Assembly: GCA_030340625.1 (NCBI GenBank)
Contig: JAOPHQ010000612.1
Coordinates: 72,001-136,000, forward strand
From: Merluccius polli
Taxonomy: Eukaryota; Chordata; Actinopteri; Gadiformes; Merlucciidae
Length of the DNA: 64,000 nt
Reading direction: 5' to 3'
In this document: positions 60,839-64,000 of the stretch, one piece after another
Layout of the letters: every line of letters begins with the position of its first letter
How positions within the stretch are numbered: position 1 is the first letter of the stretch
The notes under the pieces: generated by a model
Database searches by the model: none
Told to the model about the DNA's origin: nothing
Seen by the model: only the letters and a program-made list of their open reading frames with translations
Made by a program: the position numbers and the translations under genes

Positions 60839-62429
60839 TCCTCCCTCCATCATATTATTTACTGATTTTGACACAAAAATGATGTGTAAAAATTACTGGT
60901 GCACCCTTGTTATACATGCATTAGGGTTTTTGCTTCATATCTGCGACCTCTTGTCCCCAGGGTGCTGGTGTCCTGAGGGCCTTGTGATGAGCCCCTCCCA
61001 CCGGTGCGTGGCGCCGGAGGAGTGTCCGTGTGAAGTGGGCGGGGCACGCTACTGGCCAGGCCAACAGATGAAGGTGGACTGTGAGATGTGTGTGTGTGAA
61101 GGAGGACGGCCTCAGCGCTGCCAGCCCCACCCGGAGTGCTCAGGTAGTGGGGAATGGGTCACTAGCACTCACACACCTCTACACAGAGAAACATCATAAT
61201 GTTGTCTATATTCTCCCACTGCTGCTAATCCATTTCCTAATGATGAATACACATCCCTCCTACGCTTTGTCTCTAACATCAACCTTTAAGAAAGGTGAAT
61301 CAAAAACGGTCTGTGTTTCGTGACTAAAGATAAACGGTTTAGCTTCTTTAGGGTCTACAGAGTAACAATCCCCTGCTCAATCAACTGTTAATCAATTGTG
61401 CCCTGCTGCAGTGCATTGTGGGTGGTCTTCCTGGTCAGAGTGGGGGGAGTGTTTGGGACCTTGTGGCGTCCAGAGTGTGCAGTGGTCATTCAGAAGCCCC
61501 AACAACCCCATCAAGCATGGAGAGGGAATGACGTGCAGGGGAATCTACCGTAAAGCCCGCCGGTCAGCACTGCTACTCTGTCCTGCTGAGGATCAATGTT
61601 CATCATAATCTGACCTCATCCTTGTTGTAACCTTGACAAATAATTCCATAATATTGTTTTTGTGAGTGTTTGTGTTGATTTATTGTCATGATCTAAACTT
61701 TCAATCTCTTTGTGTGTGTTTGTACACATGGTTGTATTTGTGTGTGTATTTGTCTGTGTGTGTATTTGTCTGTGTGCAGGTGTCAGACCAAACCCTGTGA
61801 GGAATGTGAGTACCAAGATCAGTCTCATGCAGTCGGTGACATATGGGGGGCAGGTGATTGCCAACTGTGTCACTGTCTGCCCAACCTCATCGTCAAGTGC
61901 TCCCCATACTGCCCACACGCTGCAACCGGATGCCCAGTGGTAAATATGGACACGCACGCCCACGCGCATGCCCACACACACCCGCCCACATGCACACCCA
62001 TGCCCACGCGCTGATGTGCATGCTTGTTTGCTTTGGGTGTGTGTTTATTCACTGAATCCGCTCCATTTGAATGACTGTACATGTCATTAATGTGTATCTG
62101 TGTTTGCTAACGTGTGTGTGTGTGTGACGTAGGCAATGGAGGTCCCGGTCACTGAATGACGTCTGGCCCCTTTTCATTGTCGTTGAGTTCTGCCTTTCTT
62201 GGCCTATTTTTGTTTTCAAATGTGTACACATTGTCATTTTTTCCACACACAATCTCTTTCATTCATGACTGTGTCCCTTTGTTTGTCCTTGTTTGTCTCC
62301 AAACATAGCTCTGTTCCGTAGTAACTCTCACGCTTGGCCAAGTCCATTGTCAGCTCGTAATGTTGCCTCCTTGCTTACAGGGCCACACTCTGGTGCCGAA
62401 GGAAGCTGACAGGTGTTGCTACTGCGAAG
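12308..62429 (+). CDS. sspo: SCO-spondin, N-terminal part (41 exons, continues past window)
   Basis: SCO-spondin is a very large glycoprotein secreted by the subcommissural organ and floor plate into cerebrospinal fluid, where it polymerises into Reissner's fibre; in zebrafish it is needed for a straight body axis (established knowledge). The 41 exons assembled give 6550 coding nt, about 2183 aa, without a stop or frame break, against roughly 5000 aa in known orthologues. Domain order: signal peptide (1-24), EMI (25-178), vWD1-C8-TIL (179-547), vWD2-C8-TIL (548-936), a further TIL/vWC piece (936-1034), vWD3-C8-TIL (1035-1393), ten LDLa repeats (about 1410-1845), TSR1, TSR2, TIL, TSR3 and a vWC-like module. 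This order is diagnostic. The rest (more TSRs, C-terminal knot) must lie beyond 64000. Introns carry the mobile elements listed separately. Confidence 0.96.
12890..14234 (+). CDS. sspo: sspo exons 2-4: EMI domain
   Basis: Exons 12890-13099, 13668-13750 and 14064-14234; residues about 24-178. Reads HWCEHRVEERVERVL, then VYQYNTQGWRLDVDRMR, CCEGWGGLRC and a cysteine-rich stretch ending CLSCTYTLLPG. The C-C-x-G-W-x-G pattern is the end of an EMI domain, which in this family leads the first von Willebrand assembly. It probably supports multimer formation. N-glycosylation sequons occur (NKT, NSS, NAS). All junctions are GT-AG and in frame. Confidence 0.92.
14243..14384. repeat. Compound (CA)n, (CACG) and (AT)n microsatellite
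   Basis: CA/CG-containing repeats from about 14243, then an (AT)n run at 14326-14384, directly after the exon 4 donor. Confidence 0.95.
14462..14736 (+). mobile_element. tRNA-derived SINE
   Basis: The head resembles a tRNA: A-box-like TGGCGCAGGAGGTGGAG and B-box-like GGTTGCTACTTCGATTCC, typical of RNA polymerase III promoters. The body contains GAGCAAGACACCTAACCC, and the tail reads AAGCGCTATATAAATGCAGT before CCATTTACC, a tail common in fish repeats. It is not an intact tRNA gene: no full cloverleaf is formed. Confidence 0.85.
15049..15326 (+). mobile_element. hAT-like poly-G MITE, copy 1
   Basis: Shares ends and body with a second copy at 27911-28136: the left end contains GTGCAGAGACCCTTTGAGGG and the right end CTCTGCACGTGCCTG. 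Inside are two tandem blocks (GGATTTCTRTTGCGCGATTG plus TTGAGC), each followed by a G run: 51 G at 15123-15173 and 38 G at 15210-15247. The left terminus is damaged compared with copy 2, and the target duplication is unclear. Confidence 0.75.
15538..16906. mobile_element. TTAA-flanked (piggyBac-like) non-autonomous element(s)
   Basis: Left end TTAAAGGCTGTGGTGCAGGT at 15538, right end CCTGCACCACGGCCTTTAA at 16888-16906, mirror images flanked by TTAA, the piggyBac target. An internal copy of the left end occurs at about 16672 (CGTGGTGCAGGTTTCATTTT), so this may be a short copy next to or inside a longer one. No transposase is seen. Confidence 0.6.
17156..17699. mobile_element. PIF/Harbinger-like MITE, 544 bp
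   Basis: Terminal inverted repeats of about 41 bp with one mismatch start TGCTACGTTTCCACCGAGCA (left) and TGCCACGTTTCCACCGAGCA (right, minus strand). They are flanked by TAA at 17153-17155 and 17700-17702, the 3-bp target of Harbinger elements. A unit containing GACGTTATCACACGCGCACC is duplicated inside (about 17462-17520). No coding sequence. Confidence 0.8.
18270..18420 (-). pseudogene. LINE reverse transcriptase scrap
   Basis: Minus strand reads GNLVEAVFLDLQKALHNVNH, close to the RT motif FLDLxKAFDTVNH of non-LTR retrotransposons. The fragment is too short to assign to a clade. Confidence 0.65.
20200..20754. mobile_element. TTAA-flanked MITE
   Basis: Starts TTAAAGGTCCTGTAGACAAT at 20200 and ends ATTGTCTACAGG-like mirror sequence (TGTTGTCTGCAGCCCCTTTAA) at 20754. 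Imperfect inverted ends and TTAA on both sides suggest a piggyBac-like non-autonomous element of about 550 bp. Confidence 0.65.
21194..22777 (+). CDS. sspo: sspo exons 5-8: von Willebrand D domain 1
   Basis: Exons 21194-21417, 22022-22124, 22213-22371 and 22692-22777; residues about 179-369. The vWD core reads ATCVTWGRAHYRSFD at the start, later GLGVRVKFDMDNTVYLTV and RGLCGLYNNNADDDFTT. The usual GDPHY signature is degenerate (GRAHY). The exon 8 donor is weak (GAG|GTGCTC) but the frame joins correctly to exon 9. A SINE fragment lies in intron 7. Confidence 0.93.
22452..22590 (+). mobile_element. SINE 3' fragment
   Basis: Matches the last half of the SINE at 14462: GGCATGGCTGACCCGCCGTC, GTAAAGCGCTTTGG, CGCTATATAAATGCAGTCC and CCATTTACC repeated twice at the end. 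It lies in sspo intron 7. Confidence 0.85.
23274..23325. repeat. (AT)n microsatellite
   Basis: About 26 AT dinucleotides in sspo intron 8. Confidence 0.95.
23684..31730 (+). CDS. sspo: sspo exons 9-10: C8 domain 1
   Basis: Exons 23684-23809 and 31574-31730; residues about 370-463. Cysteine pattern: CSDAAELGHSC, VCHRLLESPFSHCHH, then YMDTCLYLYCSL, CDTLASYAREC and TIWRTATLC. This is the C8 module that follows each vWD. The 7.8 kb intron between them contains a nested L1 insertion that begins about 15 bp after the exon 9 donor. Confidence 0.93.
26143..27031. mobile_element. Inverted-repeat element carrying opposed helicase-like fragments
   Basis: Inserted in the L1 ORF2; removing it restores the RT reading. 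Ends TAGCCTGG and CTAGGCTA; flanks GGTCTTTAT (26134-26142) and GGTCTTATA (27032-27040) look like a target duplication with one extra T. Inside is a long inverted repeat: 26143-26400 is mirrored by about 26560-26819, and about 26450-26515 by 26822-26895. Both arms of the first pair encode a short peptide, EQRTALKSF, facing away from each other. No transposase is seen. Confidence 0.7.
27911..28136 (+). mobile_element. hAT-like poly-G MITE, copy 2
   Basis: Ends CAGGGCCGTGCAGAG and CTCTGCACGTGCCTG are inverted repeats with two mismatches, flanked by a perfect 8-bp duplication TTCTGCTG (27903-27910 and 28137-28144). It was inserted into the L1. G runs are short here (8 and 7) compared with copy 1. 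Confidence 0.88.
29561..29606. repeat. (GA)n microsatellite
   Basis: GAGAGA run with GGGA interruptions inside the L1 between ORF1 and ORF2. A C run at about 29230-29259 and an (AAT)n run near 29203-29225 lie nearby. Confidence 0.85.
29679..30233 (-). pseudogene. L1 ORF1 protein, C-terminal part
   Basis: Open for 184 residues from the first internal Met (MTAFLKKLFNEML). VRAHRVYREGSDHTRPIIA, TYKGKRIFIDHDFSP and VKQQRAQYKLIRDQL are the RRM and C-terminal regions of L1 ORF1 RNA-binding proteins. The N-terminal coiled coil is missing because the insertion is 5' truncated. Frame is intact over this piece. Confidence 0.85.
30256..31573. other. Right end of sspo intron 9
   Basis: Contains (AT)n at about 30548-30598 and 31371-31415, then CCGT and CTGT tetranucleotides to about 31450, just before exon 10. 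No gene or delimited transposon seen. Confidence 0.7.
31809..31879. repeat. (ATCT)n microsatellite
   Basis: About 18 ATCT units in sspo intron 10. Confidence 0.95.
32004..32256 (+). CDS. sspo: sspo exon 11: TIL domain 1
   Basis: One exon, residues about 464-547. Reads CPRGQVFSDCVSSCPPSC, then CREECVGGCECSPGLYLH and NNCPCFHRRQTYQPG, the trypsin-inhibitor-like cysteine pattern that closes the first assembly. Acceptor CCCCAG, donor GTGAGT, phase 2. Confidence 0.93.
32275..32336. repeat. (TG)n microsatellite
   Basis: TG repeat with few interruptions in sspo intron 11. Confidence 0.95.
32425..34752 (+). CDS. sspo: sspo exons 12-15: von Willebrand D domain 2
   Basis: Exons 32425-32566, 33100-33271, 34246-34418 and 34528-34752; residues about 548-785. 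Begins CVCQTGQWQCTGERC, then LMGALQITTFDRKRYSLQGG; GDPHY is again lost. Exon 13 carries an in-frame run of glycines (about 33160-33206, mostly GGA/GGG codons) between MRCGECDTWV and LGCLREMSITA. Exon 15 holds VRGLCGTLTWNQHDDFTT. The glycine run may vary in length between individuals. Confidence 0.93.
33031..33074. repeat. (TG)n microsatellite before exon 13
   Basis: About 22 TG units ending 25 bp before the exon 13 start. Confidence 0.95.
33272..34245. other. sspo intron 13
   Basis: No gene, TIR pair or LINE motif recognised. Confidence 0.5.
35033..35198 (+). CDS. sspo: sspo exon 16: C8 domain 2
   Basis: Residues about 786-840: ACHDVVEREPYLRLCQSEVC, then CHCTVLTAYARHCAQEG and IPWRNHTFC. This is the second C8, with its first cysteines (DSMCSIIHSSVF) at the end of exon 15. 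Donor GTAAGT. Confidence 0.92.
35210..35760 (+). mobile_element. Probable repeat with helicase-like open frame
   Basis: In sspo intron 16. A short open frame at 35423-35581 begins MAAPKVVGVDAAIASIISEL and contains KEERRTPLKAFLDGKGVYAL, related to the EQRTALKSF peptide of the element at 26143. The pattern resembles the start of a RecQ/DEAD-type helicase domain, but it stops before any Walker A motif. Boundaries are uncertain. Confidence 0.4.
35780..36060. repeat. CT-rich tract before exon 17
   Basis: About 280 bp of nearly pure pyrimidines with partial duplications of TCCACTAATCTCCTCTC. It runs into the exon 17 acceptor. Confidence 0.85.
36068..36353 (+). CDS. sspo: sspo exon 17: TIL domain 2
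   Basis: Residues about 841-936: IHCSGGKVYQECGRACGGSC, CVPGCQCPPGLAEDH, MCPCVQGDRTYQPG. A short acidic insert (DEDEDEADGGKGD) sits in the middle. The acceptor follows a pyrimidine tract of about 280 bp. Confidence 0.92.
36354..38817. other. Left half of sspo intron 18
   Basis: Holds (GT)n at about 37611-37659, 38146-38172 and 38487-38518. Nothing else is recognised. Confidence 0.6.
38818..38920. repeat. Short tandem repeat, about 20-bp unit
   Basis: Five to six copies of a unit like CCCAGGCCTCCACTCAACC, alternating with AGGCCTTCACTAACC, next to the 3' end of the LINE in intron 18. Confidence 0.8.
38921..40760 (-). mobile_element. Dead LINE, deleted in reverse transcriptase
   Basis: Minus-strand pieces of a non-LTR retrotransposon common in fish: endonuclease start (LVLGTWNVTSMVGKEPELV, 40640-40500), endonuclease middle (NERVASMQLQVAKGKALTVV, 40332-40129), linker (EVFNSHLRKIFSHIPGEVGD, 39973-39545) and RT end (VKEFKYLGILFTSEGKMECE, LTYGHELWV, TRSRIQAAEMTFLCRVAG; 39350-38920). 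Most of RT is missing between 39545 and about 39440, and several frames are shifted. I do not assign a clade. Confidence 0.8.
40761..41717. other. Right end of sspo intron 18
   Basis: Nothing recognised apart from a short T run near 41432-41446. Confidence 0.5.
41718..42567 (+). CDS. sspo: sspo exons 18-19: vWC-like/TIL spacer
   Basis: Exons 41718-41919 and 42473-42567; residues about 936-1034. Reads CICERGRLNCTSRHC (vWC-like edge), CPGSLIYSPRSCLLSC, CLEPLAGCVCPQGAMLL, then GDRCVSPEECPCHHNGYLYY. It links assembly 2 with assembly 3. Confidence 0.92.
42965..45676 (+). CDS. sspo: sspo exons 20-22: von Willebrand D domain 3
   Basis: Exons 42965-43221, 44988-45122 and 45474-45676; residues about 1035-1233. 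Here the classical signature is kept: CVATGDPHYVTFDGRCFSF. Later come VRVYV-like strands (MRVYVRLAAHLRG) and GLCGNFDGDTENDFTT. This is the most conserved of the three D domains. Confidence 0.95.
43633..43732. repeat. (AT)n microsatellite
   Basis: About 100 bp of AT dinucleotides with one interruption (ACAGT) in sspo intron 20. Confidence 0.95.
44445..44832. mobile_element. hAT-like MITE, 388 bp
   Basis: Ends CAGTGGTGTAAAGTA and TACTTTATACACCACTG are imperfect inverted repeats. Flanks CTCCCTAA (44437-44444) and CTTCCTAA (44833-44840) match at 7 of 8 bases, the hAT duplication size. The body is the TACTTTTACTT-rich sequence widespread in fish. Confidence 0.8.
44911..44982. repeat. (TCTG)n and CT-rich repeat before exon 21
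   Basis: CTGTCTGT units followed by CTCTCTCG, ending at the exon 21 acceptor. Confidence 0.9.
45725..46063. repeat. Tandem ACTGACTG-type repeat
   Basis: About 340 bp of degenerate ACTG/ACCA/ACTA tetranucleotides (for example AACTGACTGACTGACC), between exon 22 and exon 23. Confidence 0.9.
46104..51399 (+). CDS. sspo: sspo exons 23-24: C8 domain 3
   Basis: Exons 46104-46231 and 51290-51399; residues about 1234-1312. Reads KRCGLLTQELFAACHPEVPF, YDWCVFDACG, then CDSGGDCECLCTALAAYAEE and IRWRSQDLC. Intron 23 (5.1 kb) carries a Harbinger-like element and the TIR-bounded satellite array. The exon 23 acceptor is taken at CTGTCCAG (46103); an earlier AG leads to a stop. Confidence 0.93.
46290..47116. 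mobile_element. PIF/Harbinger-like non-autonomous element
   Basis: Left end AGGTGCGTTCACATCAAA; right end, read on the minus strand, AGATGCGTTCACACCAAA. TAA flanks both sides (46287-46289 and 47117-47119). 827 bp, no transposase motif seen. Its right edge touches the TIR of the satellite-bearing element. Confidence 0.75.
47120..51186. mobile_element. TIR-bounded element filled by a 37/38-bp satellite
   Basis: A perfect 22-bp inverted repeat, starting AGGGATAGTTTGGATTTTTT, lies at 47120-47141 and mirrored at 51165-51186. Almost everything between is a tandem array. TTAA at 47116-47119 precedes the left TIR, but no matching duplication is seen on the right. No coding sequence. Confidence 0.8.
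47146..51153 (+). repeat. Minisatellite array, about 107 copies of 37/38 bp
   Basis: Unit made of TAATACACTGACTCTAGATA plus AGTACCTTCTACTGTAG with an optional G at the join, hence 37 or 38 bp. Variants include TACCTCATACTG, TAGGTACC and TACATACC. The first unit (about 47148-47185) is in the opposite orientation, making a hairpin with the second. Higher-order repetition of variant blocks is visible: the order around 48780-49060 recurs near 49260-49440 and 50020-50200. Confidence 0.95.
51660..53345 (+). CDS. sspo: sspo exons 25-26: TIL domain 3
   Basis: Exons 51660-51809 and 53252-53345; residues about 1313-1393. Reads LQCDNGLVYEPCGPACPTSC, CVEGCFCPPGTVRNG, EGCVARSQCPCQWEDSVFPP. It ends the third assembly. 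Confidence 0.93.
51810..53251. other. sspo intron 25
   Basis: CAAACAATGGTGGCGCCC occurs in the same orientation at 51891-51908 and 52302-52319. Between them a short palindrome pairs AGGCTCTGCTCCTTTT (about 52120) with AAAAGGAGCAGAGCC (about 52186). This suggests a repeat element, which I cannot delimit. Confidence 0.5.
53588..53787 (+). repeat. Direct duplication, unit about 100 bp
   Basis: ATGGAGACCCGCGTGTAGAC at 53588 recurs as ATGGAGACCCATGTGTAGAC at about 53688. Both copies run through GACACACAGACACACAATAC and end AAGGTGTCACAGCAGA. Lies in intron 26, just before exon 27. Confidence 0.9.
53842..58726 (+). CDS. sspo: sspo exons 27-34: LDL receptor class A repeat cluster
   Basis: Exons 53842-54051, 54830-55035, 55289-55409, 55991-56112, 56533-56712, 57614-57850, 58342-58464 and 58629-58726; the tenth repeat ends in exon 35. 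Ten LDLa repeats with the C-x-x-x-F-x-C ... C-D-G ... D-C ... S-D-E-x-x-C pattern, for example LCDNEDDCGDGSDEIC and RCDGETDCMDGSDEQNC. The acidic residues are the calcium cage known from LDL receptor. A Thr/Pro-rich linker (TIAATPTPAPPSPTVPS) follows repeat 6. Repeat 10 is odd: a hydrophobic insert LLLVPPGGP sits before SDEQHC. These repeats are expected to bind lipoprotein-like ligands; that role is inferred from the family. Confidence 0.95.
54052..54829. other. sspo intron 27
   Basis: Nothing recognised except two similar short segments (GAATATTGAGGTCATGTTAA near 54720 and GAAAACTTAGGTCCTGTTAA near 54771). Confidence 0.5.
57056..57445 (+). repeat. Dispersed repeat, copy A (inverted pair with 58803-59095)
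   Basis: Sequence from about CTAATGCATTTGTCTGAAAA to GGAGATGTTATTTTTCTCT. The reverse complement of 58803-59095 matches most of it, with gaps. Lies in sspo intron 31. Confidence 0.75.
58803..59095 (-). repeat. Dispersed repeat, copy B
   Basis: Opposite-orientation copy of the repeat at 57056-57445: on the minus strand it reads GCATTTGTCTGAACATTTTC, later ATTATTTCTATCATTTGATT and GAGTTCTAACTAGCAAAGGG. Lies in sspo intron 34. Confidence 0.75.
59391..60095 (+). CDS. sspo: sspo exons 35-36: end of LDLa 10, TSR1 and TSR2
   Basis: Exons 59391-59625 and 59943-60095; residues about 1827-1955. Exon 35 finishes LDLa 10 and then shows TWGPWAAWSPCSATCGTGS, a thrombospondin type 1 repeat with its WxxW and CSxTCG signature. 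Exon 36 holds the second, RWLPWVSWSNCSSGCGG. Such repeats are usually C-mannosylated and O-fucosylated. Confidence 0.94.
60404..61143 (+). CDS. sspo: sspo exons 37-38: TIL domain 4 with vWC-like end
   Basis: Exons 60404-60544 and 60961-61143; residues about 1956-2063. Reads TCPAGLVRHSCVPCPVSC, then GCWCPEGLVMSPSHRCVA, EECPCEVGGARYWPG and CEMCVCEGGRPQRC. A long (CA)n tract fills part of the intron between the two exons. Confidence 0.93.
60719..60833. repeat. (CA)n microsatellite
   Basis: About 57 CA units with few changes in sspo intron 37. Confidence 0.97.
61412..62429 (+). CDS. sspo: sspo exons 39-41: TSR3 and vWC-like module
   Basis: Exons 61412-61562, 61780-61939 and 62381-62429; residues about 2064-2183. 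Exon 39: CGWSSWSEWGECLGPCGVQS (TSR3). Exons 40-41: CQTKPCEECEYQDQSHAVGD, CQLCHCLPNLIVKC, then VPKEADRCCYCE, a vWC-like arrangement. Exon 41 ends with donor GTACAG (phase 1). No later exon was recognised before 64000, so the gene continues outside the window. Confidence 0.9.
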
Positions 62430-63264
62430 GTACAGGTGAAGATGACAATGTACACTGTGTACATTTCAGAGCAATGTTATCTGGTGGAAAATAGTGTAAC
62501 AATAGAAACGTTTCCTATTCTGCATCATCCATTCACTTCGACTGCTTGTGATTATACTATTTATTTGGTTTTAAAATAATCATTCTGGCCTGGACCCCTG
62601 GAGAAAACCCATGTTTGGATGGTTATGAGCTTTGCCAATGGTTCTGGTTTGTTCTGGCTACCACATCCTTTTGCATGTGGCTGTTGTAGATAGGGTAGTG
62701 GAGAGAGAACAGCCCAGATTAGCCTTTGCTCTCTATTAGCATATCTTAGCAAGTAGTACATGGAACAAGAACATGGAACAAGAACATGGAACAAGAACAT
62801 GGAATAAGAACAATATATATATATTAGGGCCGGGACTCGATTAAAAAAATTAATCGAATTAATTAGAGGCTTTGTAATTAATTAATCGAAATTAATCACA
62901 TTTTAATCGCATATAAATATTTGACCTGAGAACAGTGAGAAGTAATTTTTTTCACATGGATTTTTAGTATACCATTGAATAATGACTGAATACATAAGCT
63001 TAAGCAACACAAATATTGTTTATTTTTGTCCAACAGACCAGTGCAATTTTTGCCATTAAGTGTAGCAATAGCATATTTAGAAATATAGTACATTTCAGAA
63101 ATTCAGGTAGCCTATAGGTAGGTAGACCTTCTGTAAACTATAATACTTTGTTTTTTTAAGTAAAACACAATACTTTCAAGTACATTCAGAACATTGGAAA
63201 CCCTGACTATTAGAGGCCATAACAGACTTTGTTGATTTACCAACAGCTGGTTTCTCGCGCGCCT

Positions 63265-63505
63265 CAGACCTACGGCCGACGGGGGGGGGGTGGGGGTGTG
63301 CGCGCAATAGTAACACACTGCGGACCTACGGCCGACGGGGGGGGGGGCGCGCGATTGTAACACTCCGGCCGACGGGGGGGGGGGGGGGGGGGTGCGCGCA
63401 ATAGTAACATACCGCGGACCTACGACCGGCGGGGGGGGGGGGGGGGGGGGGGGGGGGGGTGCGCACGCGATCGTAACACACCATGGACCTATGACCGGCG
63501 GGGGG
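63265..63505 (+). repeat. G-run tandem repeat, about 55-bp unit
   Basis: Four to five copies of CGGACCTACGGCCGACGGG followed by a run of 7 to 29 G, then GTGCGCGCAATAGTAACACA-like sequence. Inside the hAT remnant. Confidence 0.85.
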
Positions 63506-63519
63506 GTCTCAAAAAGGAG

Positions 63520-63628
63520 GACAAATACACGTCCGGCTTGACGCTGCGCCGGACGCCGGACAGGGCATTGAAAAACCGGACAGTCCGGCCTAAAACCGGA
63601 CAGTCCGGCCTAAAGCCGGACGAATGGC
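63520..63628. repeat. CCGGACAGTCCGG short repeats
   Basis: GACAGTCCGGCCTAAAACCG and close variants repeat three times between the G-run repeat and the BED finger fragment; they are partly palindromic. Possibly the edge of a second element. Confidence 0.6.
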
Positions 63629-64000
63629 CACCCTATACTTGAGGCTCGATGTGCTGCGGTGATATGCGAATTCCTTGTTGCATAGCTTGCACACAACCAT
63701 GCTCTTATCGACGCTTCCATCCGTTTTTTGTAACAAAATTTCCCAGCCACGGGGCCAACCAAAGCGGTCTCATCAGCTACTTTGTTCATCACTGTGGTTT
63801 GTTGTTGAACTCATGAACGCTAGTTGGTGCTCCAGTATAATCGGTCCGCCTGAAACTCATCCAGTGAGAAACGCTCCACGGTGCAAAAATAAGTGCGATT
63901 AAAATACGTAAATTTTTTTTTAACGCGTTAATTATGGTGTAATTAATTCATCTTAATTAACGCGTTAAAGTCCCGGCCCTAATATATATATATATATATA

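Larger units (their letters stand above)
62825..63981. mobile_element. hAT element remnant with BED zinc finger
   Basis: Ends TAGGGCCGGGACTCGATTAA and, on the minus strand, TAGGGCCGGGACTTTAACGC; flanks are AT dinucleotides, so the 8-bp duplication (ATATATAT) cannot be proved. Minus strand 63765-63637 reads WEILLQKTDGSVDK and then VVCKLCNKEFAYHRSTSSL, a BED-type zinc finger as found at the start of hAT transposases. The rest of the transposase is gone. The body also holds G-rich tandem repeats. Confidence 0.78.

Overview
The window is nuclear DNA from a vertebrate, almost certainly a teleost fish. It holds split genes with GT-AG introns, no operons, and very many DNA-transposon, LINE, SINE and microsatellite insertions of fish type. 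Two real genes lie head to head. On the minus strand is a complete copper amine oxidase of the diamine oxidase type (aoc1; four coding exons, 6395-9780, 746 aa deduced). On the plus strand is the 5' part of the giant SCO-spondin gene (sspo; 41 coding exons found, 12308-62429, about 2183 aa deduced), which runs off the right edge. Exon phases were followed by hand and stay in frame through every junction listed.

Layout. 1-2266: 3' part of a dead Ty3/Gypsy-type retrotransposon with its 3' LTR, which ends inside the last readable exon of a decayed CDKL-type protein kinase on the minus strand (2267-3787). 3788-6394: nothing recognised. 6395-9780: aoc1. 9781-12307: intergenic, with an hAT-like MITE just before sspo. 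12308-62429: sspo, encoding signal peptide, EMI domain, three vWD-C8-TIL assemblies, ten LDL receptor class A repeats, and the first thrombospondin repeats with TIL and vWC-like modules. 62825-63981: an hAT remnant with a BED zinc-finger fragment, in an intron or beyond the last exon seen.

The sspo introns are crowded with mobile DNA. A 6.4 kb L1-type LINE on the minus strand landed about 15 bp after the exon 9 splice donor and was itself hit by two later elements. A second, dead LINE lies in intron 18. Several TIR elements can be delimited by target-site duplications of TTAA, TAA or 8 bp. Intron 23 holds a 4 kb array of a 37/38-bp unit enclosed by perfect 22-bp inverted repeats.

The two genes are not known to work together. 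SCO-spondin is secreted into cerebrospinal fluid and builds Reissner's fibre; AOC1 is a secreted oxidase of histamine and diamines. Both human orthologues lie in 7q36.1, so the neighbourhood may be ancient. The most unusual structures are the TIR-enclosed satellite, an inverted-repeat element carrying two opposed copies of what looks like a helicase exon fragment, and a paired poly-G MITE family.
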